Shown here: piece by piece, positions 12,060 to 16,109 of the stretch
How positions within the stretch are numbered: the stretch's first letter is position 1
Layout of the letters: every line of letters starts with the position of its first letter
NCBI GenBank assembly: GCA_030536165.1
Contig: JAUNQM010000018.1
Location: forward strand, 1-16,109
DNA length: 16,109 nt
Direction of reading: 5' to 3'
DNA from: Prevotellaceae bacterium
GTDB taxonomy: Bacteria; Bacteroidota; Bacteroidia; Bacteroidales; Bacteroidaceae
Position numbers and translations under genes: made by a program
Notes under the pieces: model-generated
Databases searched by the model: none
What the model saw: only the letters and a program-made list of their open reading frames with translations
What the model was told of the DNA's origin: nothing

Positions 12060-15026
12060 TTGAAACTGAAACAAACGACATTAGTCATAGCCCTTGTTGC
12101 TGCATGCAGCATGGGCTATGCGCAAGACATCTACCAGTATAAGCAGACAGACGCAACTGTCTGCTTTTTCTCAAAGAATGAGCGCCAGCATATTCCTCAG
12201 ATGATGAGGAAATATAAGCTGGCTAAGTCGCTCCATCACCAGATATGGGGCGACCTGCCAACGCAGCCACCTTTTATCATGGTGACCGACTGGGAAGATG
12301 ACGGCAACGGAGGCGTGAGCGCATTGCCATATACATATATAAATGTGTGTATGGCTCCGCTGAACATGTCGCAATTCGTTTCACCAAGCACAGAACGCTA
12401 CGACCACCTGTTTAAGCACGAATACACCCATGTGGTGATGGCCGACAAGGCAAATAAGCAAGACAGATGGTGGCGCAAGTTAAATGGCAATAAGATAGTA
12501 AGAAACTCGGACTACCCGTTGAGTGCTGTTTGGAGTTATCTCGATGTGCCACGATGGTATGCACCGCGATGGTTCCACGAAGGTATTGCCTGCTTCATGG
12601 AGACATGGCTCACCAATGGTACAGGTCGTGCGCTCGGAGGATATGACGAGACTTACTTCCGCACCCAGATCAAGGAGAATAAGGATTTGTTTTCTGTCGT
12701 AGGACTTGAGACAGAAGGTATGACTTCCGACTTCCAACAGGGCGCAACGGCATATCTTTATGGCATGAGGTTCGTCAATTATCTTGTGCTGAAATATGGT
12801 TTCCAGAAACTTGTATCGTTCTACAACCGAACCGACGACAGCAAGACATTCTTCGGTTCTCAGTTCAAGAAAGTATATGGCTTGACACTGCGACAGGCAT
12901 GGGACGATTGGCGTGAGTATGAAAAACAGCACCAAGACGAAAACCTGCAAAAGATTGCACAATACCCTCTCACCGAGACAAAGCCCGTGACACAGGGAAG
13001 CCTCGGAGCCATGTCGCCGATGTGCGTTGATGATAGTGTAGCATACGCTGCAATCAACCACATAGGCGATTTTGCACATATTGCCGAGATTAACCTCAAC
13101 AACGGAGAGGTAAAGAAACTGGCTAACATAGACAGTCCGATGATGTACCAGACATCATACGTTGCCCTCGACAAACGCAACCAACGACTGATATGGACCG
13201 ACCGTAACAGCAAATGGCGTGGAATGGTGGTCTATGACCTGAAGACTCACAAGAAAGTCAAGCACATGAAGATGCAGCGTCTGCACGACATCTGCTACGA
13301 CAACGCCAACGACAACCTATACGGCATCATGAGCAATGGCGGCGTGTGCCATCTCGTGAAATACGATGCTGCATTGGAGAAAAGGACTCTGGTCTATAGC
13401 TTTACATTCGGAGTGAGTGTTGGCGACCTCGACATTTCGCACGACGGCAAGTATCTTGTCTGTTCACTGCTTGGCACAGAAGGCCAGCACTCGCTGATTA
13501 TGTTTTCAACCGAAGCCCTCGAAGAAGGCAACCTTGATTATACAACGCTGCTCACTCTCGACAATTCCAACCTCAGCCAATTCCGCTTCAGCGAAGACGA
13601 CACAAAACTTGTAGGCTTCAGCTATTACACTGGCGTGCCTAACCTCTGGAGCTACGACCTGAAGACAAAAGACTTCAAACTGCTGTCGAATGTGCAGACA
13701 GGACTTTTCGCACCTTATCTATATAAGGACGGCAGAATGCTTGCGACGGAGTTCAGCAACCAAGGTATGCAGCCTGTAAGCCTGACATATAAAGAACTTA
13801 ACGATGCCAATGCCGTAGAGTTCCTCGGACAGAAAGCCTATCGCGCGAATCCAGAGATTAGTAATCTGTCGGAACTGAAATCAACGGAGCAGAACATTAG
13901 TTTCAGCGAAGTGTATGACAGCGTGAAACTCTACAAGCCTTTGAAGGAGTTGCGTTTCCAAGGATCATACCTCGACTTGAGCGGATTCGTTGACCGTCAG
14001 GCATGGAACAACGTGACCCCTGTCATAGGTTATCATGCTTCATTCTTCGACCCTTTGTCGCTTGCTTCGTTAGACGTCTTCGTCGGTGCTTCGCCGTGGA
14101 GCAACAACGCATGGAAGAACAAGTTCCACGCAAGTGCGAGTCTGAAATGGTGGAACTGGACGCTTGATGCGGCATGGAATCCAACTTGCTTCTACGACCT
14201 TTTCGGTCCGAGACGCTCGTCGCGTAAGGGCTATAACGTACAACTTCAATACAACAAATCATACTCATTCCAAACACCTTTCGCATGGAGCTACGGCGCA
14301 GCTATAGCTCACTATGGCGATATGGACGTGCTGCCGCTATACCAGGAAGTAGCTATCGACGAAGGCATCACAAGTTTCCAGACTGCAAGTGCCTACATCG
14401 CCGCACATAAGACCCGCACCTCTCTGGGCGGCATTACTGCCGAGCAAGGCTACTCGTGGAACGTCCAAGCCTACACATACCTTGCAAAAGGCGAGTTCTT
14501 CCCTTCGGCAAATGCTACGTTTTCATGCGGCACTCTGCTGCCTTTCGGCATCCACAACACAGGATGGCTTCATGCAACTGTAGGGCAGTCGTTTGGCAAC
14601 AGCAAATCATCTTTGGGCAACGAATACTTTGGCGGATTCCGCAACAATTATGTTGACAATGGTACAGTAAATCGATACATCACCACTTACGCAATGCCTG
14701 GTGCACGAATCGACGACATTGCTGCCCATACGTTTGCCAAGTGCACCGGCGACATAAGTTTCTGTCCTATCCGCTTCAACAATTTCGGAAACATTCAATG
14801 CTATCCGAACTACGTGCAGTTCAACGTCTTTGCATCCGACCTTCTCACCGACCAGTGGGGAAGCGAACGACGCTACAAAGCAAACTACGTAAGCGTCGGA
14901 GCACAGATGAACATGCAGCTCGTGCTGTTCACCCACATGACCACGACGCTCTCCGTAGGCTATGCCCGCATCATGTCCAACGAACTAAAACGAGGCGAGT
15001 TCATGGTGTCGCTGAAGTTACTATAA
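12060..15026 (+). CDS. Exported HExxH metallopeptidase-like protein with propeller and barrel domains
   Basis: I read this 988-residue protein as three parts. Residues 1-22 are a signal peptide ending near GYAQ. Residues about 25-300 look like a peptidase MA-like (gluzincin) domain: the zinc motif HEYTH at 120-124 and the probable third ligand E174 in WFHEGIACFME. Residues about 310-620 have repeated short strands with YDLKTHKK, DISHDGKYLV and YDLKTKDFK, like TolB/WD40-type beta-propeller blades. Residues about 640-988 alternate aromatic and polar residues and end in FMVSLKLL, like an outer-membrane beta-barrel. The start is odd: the only codon that keeps the whole signal peptide is TTG at 12060, a stop lies at 12027-12029, and no upstream ATG is in frame. 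VAAC at 13-16 could be a lipobox instead. Substrate is unknown. A PrsW-family protease gene follows after 58 nt. Confidence 0.8.
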   Translation: MKLKQTTLVIALVAACSMGYAQDIYQYKQTDATVCFFSKNERQHIPQMMRKYKLAKSLHHQIWGDLPTQPPFIMVTDWEDDGNGGVSALPYTYINVCMAPLNMSQFVSPSTERYDHLFKHEYTHVVMADKANKQDRWWRKLNGNKIVRNSDYPLSAVWSYLDVPRWYAPRWFHEGIACFMETWLTNGTGRALGGYDETYFRTQIKENKDLFSVVGLETEGMTSDFQQGATAYLYGMRFVNYLVLKYGFQKLVSFYNRTDDSKTFFGSQFKKVYGLTLRQAWDDWREYEKQHQDENLQKIAQYPLTETKPVTQGSLGAMSPMCVDDSVAYAAINHIGDFAHIAEINLNNGEVKKLANIDSPMMYQTSYVALDKRNQRLIWTDRNSKWRGMVVYDLKTHKKVKHMKMQRLHDICYDNANDNLYGIMSNGGVCHLVKYDAALEKRTLVYSFTFGVSVGDLDISHDGKYLVCSLLGTEGQHSLIMFSTEALEEGNLDYTTLLTLDNSNLSQFRFSEDDTKLVGFSYYTGVPNLWSYDLKTKDFKLLSNVQTGLFAPYLYKDGRMLATEFSNQGMQPVSLTYKELNDANAVEFLGQKAYRANPEISNLSELKSTEQNISFSEVYDSVKLYKPLKELRFQGSYLDLSGFVDRQAWNNVTPVIGYHASFFDPLSLASLDVFVGASPWSNNAWKNKFHASASLKWWNWTLDAAWNPTCFYDLFGPRRSSRKGYNVQLQYNKSYSFQTPFAWSYGAAIAHYGDMDVLPLYQEVAIDEGITSFQTASAYIAAHKTRTSLGGITAEQGYSWNVQAYTYLAKGEFFPSANATFSCGTLLPFGIHNTGWLHATVGQSFGNSKSSLGNEYFGGFRNNYVDNGTVNRYITTYAMPGARIDDIAAHTFAKCTGDISFCPIRFNNFGNIQCYPNYVQFNVFASDLLTDQWGSERRYKANYVSVGAQMNMQLVLFTHMTTTLSVGYARIMSNELKRGEFMVSLKLL

Positions 15027-15051
15027 GATGATGAAGATAAGCTAATAGGCA

Positions 15052-15077
15052 AAATCGTAAATTGTTAAATCGTAAAT
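15052..15077 (+). repeat. Short direct repeat before the PrsW-family gene
   Basis: AAATCGTAAAT occurs at 15052-15062 and again at 15067-15077, separated by TGTT. It fills most of the 58-nt gap and ends seven bases before the start codon of the next gene. It may be a short dispersed A/T-rich repeat; no regulator can be named. Confidence 0.6.
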
Positions 15078-15084
15078 AAAATCC

Positions 15085-16023
15085 ATGCTTTACCTATTTG
15101 CCATCTGCCCTACCCTGCTGTATCTTCTCATTCTGAAGATGCTCGATGGTTTTGCACTTGCGAAACGAAAGTTCCTCATCGGCAACATCATCTATGGTTT
15201 CATGTGCTGCATGGCTGTGCTTGGACTCTCTTTGCTATTGAGATGGCAATCGCCGTACATCTCTCCTGTGTTGGAGGAACTTCTTAAAGCAGTATTCGTC
15301 TTATCAATGCTTCTCCGCAAGAAAATCCATTTCCTTGCCGAAACACTTATCTATGGCGCAGCAGCAGGAGGCGGATTCTCAATAGCCGAAAACATAATCT
15401 ACATCCTCTATAACCCCGACATGCTGGCAGGCACTATCATCATGCGCGGCATAGGAGTGGCAGTCATGCACATGGGATGCACCGCACTCGTTGCAACCGT
15501 CTTCATGCTTGTATGGAAAAGCAGCCAAAGACTCCTTTGGATATTGCCGTGCTACCTTCCATCAATTTTCATCCACATCATCCACAATACAGTTGAAGCC
15601 GACCCGACCATCCGACTCATCTGCACTCTGGTTCTCTTCTTTGCTATCTTCTTTATGCTATTCAACATCGGCGACAAGATGGTGTATCGATGGATTGACA
15701 GTTCGATAAGTTCCGACATAGAAACCCTTTCGGCAATACGTCGTGGCGAATTCTCGACCACCAATGCCGGACGATACATGTTGCGGATGAAAGAACAATT
15801 CCGCAGCGACGTCTTCTTCGACATGCTCTGCTACATGCAGTTGCACTACGAACTGATAATAGAGAAGCAAAGCCGTATGCTCATGCAGCAAGCAGGGTTC
15901 GACAGCAAACGTACAGCCGAAGAACAGAAAGAACACGATGCCAAAGTGGCAGAGATTAAGTCGCTCCGCCGCAGCATCGGCCGCACAGCACAAGCTGTCA
16001 TCGCACCATTAGTCAAATGGTAA
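15085..16023 (+). CDS. PrsW-family intramembrane protease
   Basis: PrsW proteins are multi-spanning membrane proteases; the B. subtilis founder cuts an anti-sigma factor. The family's motifs are present: EELLK at residues 64-68 (EExxK), FSIAENIIY at 98-106 (FxxxExxxY), a His at 129 in a following helix, and the pair H164/H167 in FIHIIHN where the HxxxD motif is expected, although I see no matching Asp there. Seven or so hydrophobic segments occupy residues 2-193. A cytoplasmic tail of about 110 residues (RWIDSSISSD onward) is helical and charged, longer than I would expect for a minimal PrsW. The ATG at 15085 starts directly at the first helix. It lies 58 nt after the metallopeptidase-barrel gene, in the same direction. 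Target unknown. It could instead be a related CPBP-like membrane protein, but the E/E/H motifs favour PrsW. Confidence 0.83.
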   Translation: MLYLFAICPTLLYLLILKMLDGFALAKRKFLIGNIIYGFMCCMAVLGLSLLLRWQSPYISPVLEELLKAVFVLSMLLRKKIHFLAETLIYGAAAGGGFSIAENIIYILYNPDMLAGTIIMRGIGVAVMHMGCTALVATVFMLVWKSSQRLLWILPCYLPSIFIHIIHNTVEADPTIRLICTLVLFFAIFFMLFNIGDKMVYRWIDSSISSDIETLSAIRRGEFSTTNAGRYMLRMKEQFRSDVFFDMLCYMQLHYELIIEKQSRMLMQQAGFDSKRTAEEQKEHDAKVAEIKSLRRSIGRTAQAVIAPLVKW

Positions 16024-16066
16024 AGACATCTTCCATTTACCATTTACAATGTACAATTTGCCCACC

Positions 16067-16102
16067 CTAGAATATCTAGAATAGCTAGAAAGTATAGAAA
16101 CC
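16067..16102. repeat. Degenerate 9-bp tandem repeat
   Basis: Four consecutive units of nine bases are visible: CTAGAATAT, CTAGAATAG, CTAGAAAGT, ATAGAAACC. Just before it, 16031-16060 holds repeated ATTTAC/TACAAT words. The last bases of the window, AACCTAAAACC, are the reverse complement of the GGTTTTAGGTT word seen at 6410 and 8878, so another element may begin here. Confidence 0.6.
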
Positions 16103-16109
16103 TAAAACC

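Noticed and set aside
12060..12125. Lipoprotein call for the 988-residue protein from VAAC at residues 13-16
   Set aside because: Possible, but the cysteine sits early, a good signal peptidase I site follows at GYAQ, and a barrel-type C-terminus favours an integral outer-membrane protein; kept only as an alternative.
12480..13079. Antisense frame of 199 codons inside the metallopeptidase gene
   Set aside because: It lies opposite the zinc-site and propeller coding region and shows no domain or start signal of its own.

Overview
The window looks like a chromosomal segment of a Bacteroidota bacterium, most likely order Bacteroidales and Prevotella-like. Three things support this. The arginine genes use the transcarbamylase type known from Bacteroides fragilis (argF'). 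Two intergenic regions carry the Bacteroidota promoter pattern TTTG, a spacer of 19-20 bases, then TAnnTTTG. Start codons lack purine-rich Shine-Dalgarno sequences. All genes recognised are on the + strand. No tRNA, rRNA, transposase gene or CRISPR array was found.

Bases 1-6172 hold a compact arginine biosynthesis operon: argC (5' end cut off by the window), argD, argF', argB, argE, argH. Gaps are short (28 nt, a 1-nt overlap, 17, 29 and 40 nt). The enzymes turn an N-acylated glutamate through acyl-glutamyl-phosphate, semialdehyde, acyl-ornithine and acyl-citrulline to citrulline, and ArgH makes arginine from argininosuccinate. The transcarbamylase has Ser at the position that decides acetyl versus succinyl substrate, which points to succinylated intermediates. 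Genes for the first acylation step and for argininosuccinate synthase are not in the window.

Bases 6173-7098 carry no gene but are rich in structure. Terminator-like hairpins follow argH. Then come two separate arrays of short hairpins (6429-6662 and 6761-6953). Each array is laid out as a mirror image, a-b-c-c'-b'-a', with near-symmetric spacing. This is the most unusual structure in the window.

Bases 7035-8862 are a promoter and a lipoprotein amidohydrolase of the YtcJ-like family. A roughly 141-bp MITE-like element with 17-bp inverted ends follows, then a small four-helix membrane protein of unknown function (9034-9567).

Bases 9646-11853 hold a strong consensus promoter, a leader hairpin, and two tandem paralogous membrane-anchored proteins. 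These are about 81% identical over their first 200 residues, share four aligned cysteines, and have unrelated C-termini. I do not recognise the family.

Bases 11970-16023 hold a palindromic repeat, then a 988-residue exported protein with an HExxH metallopeptidase domain, a beta-propeller-like middle and a probable outer-membrane barrel; it apparently starts at TTG. A PrsW-family intramembrane protease gene follows. The window ends in short tandem repeats.
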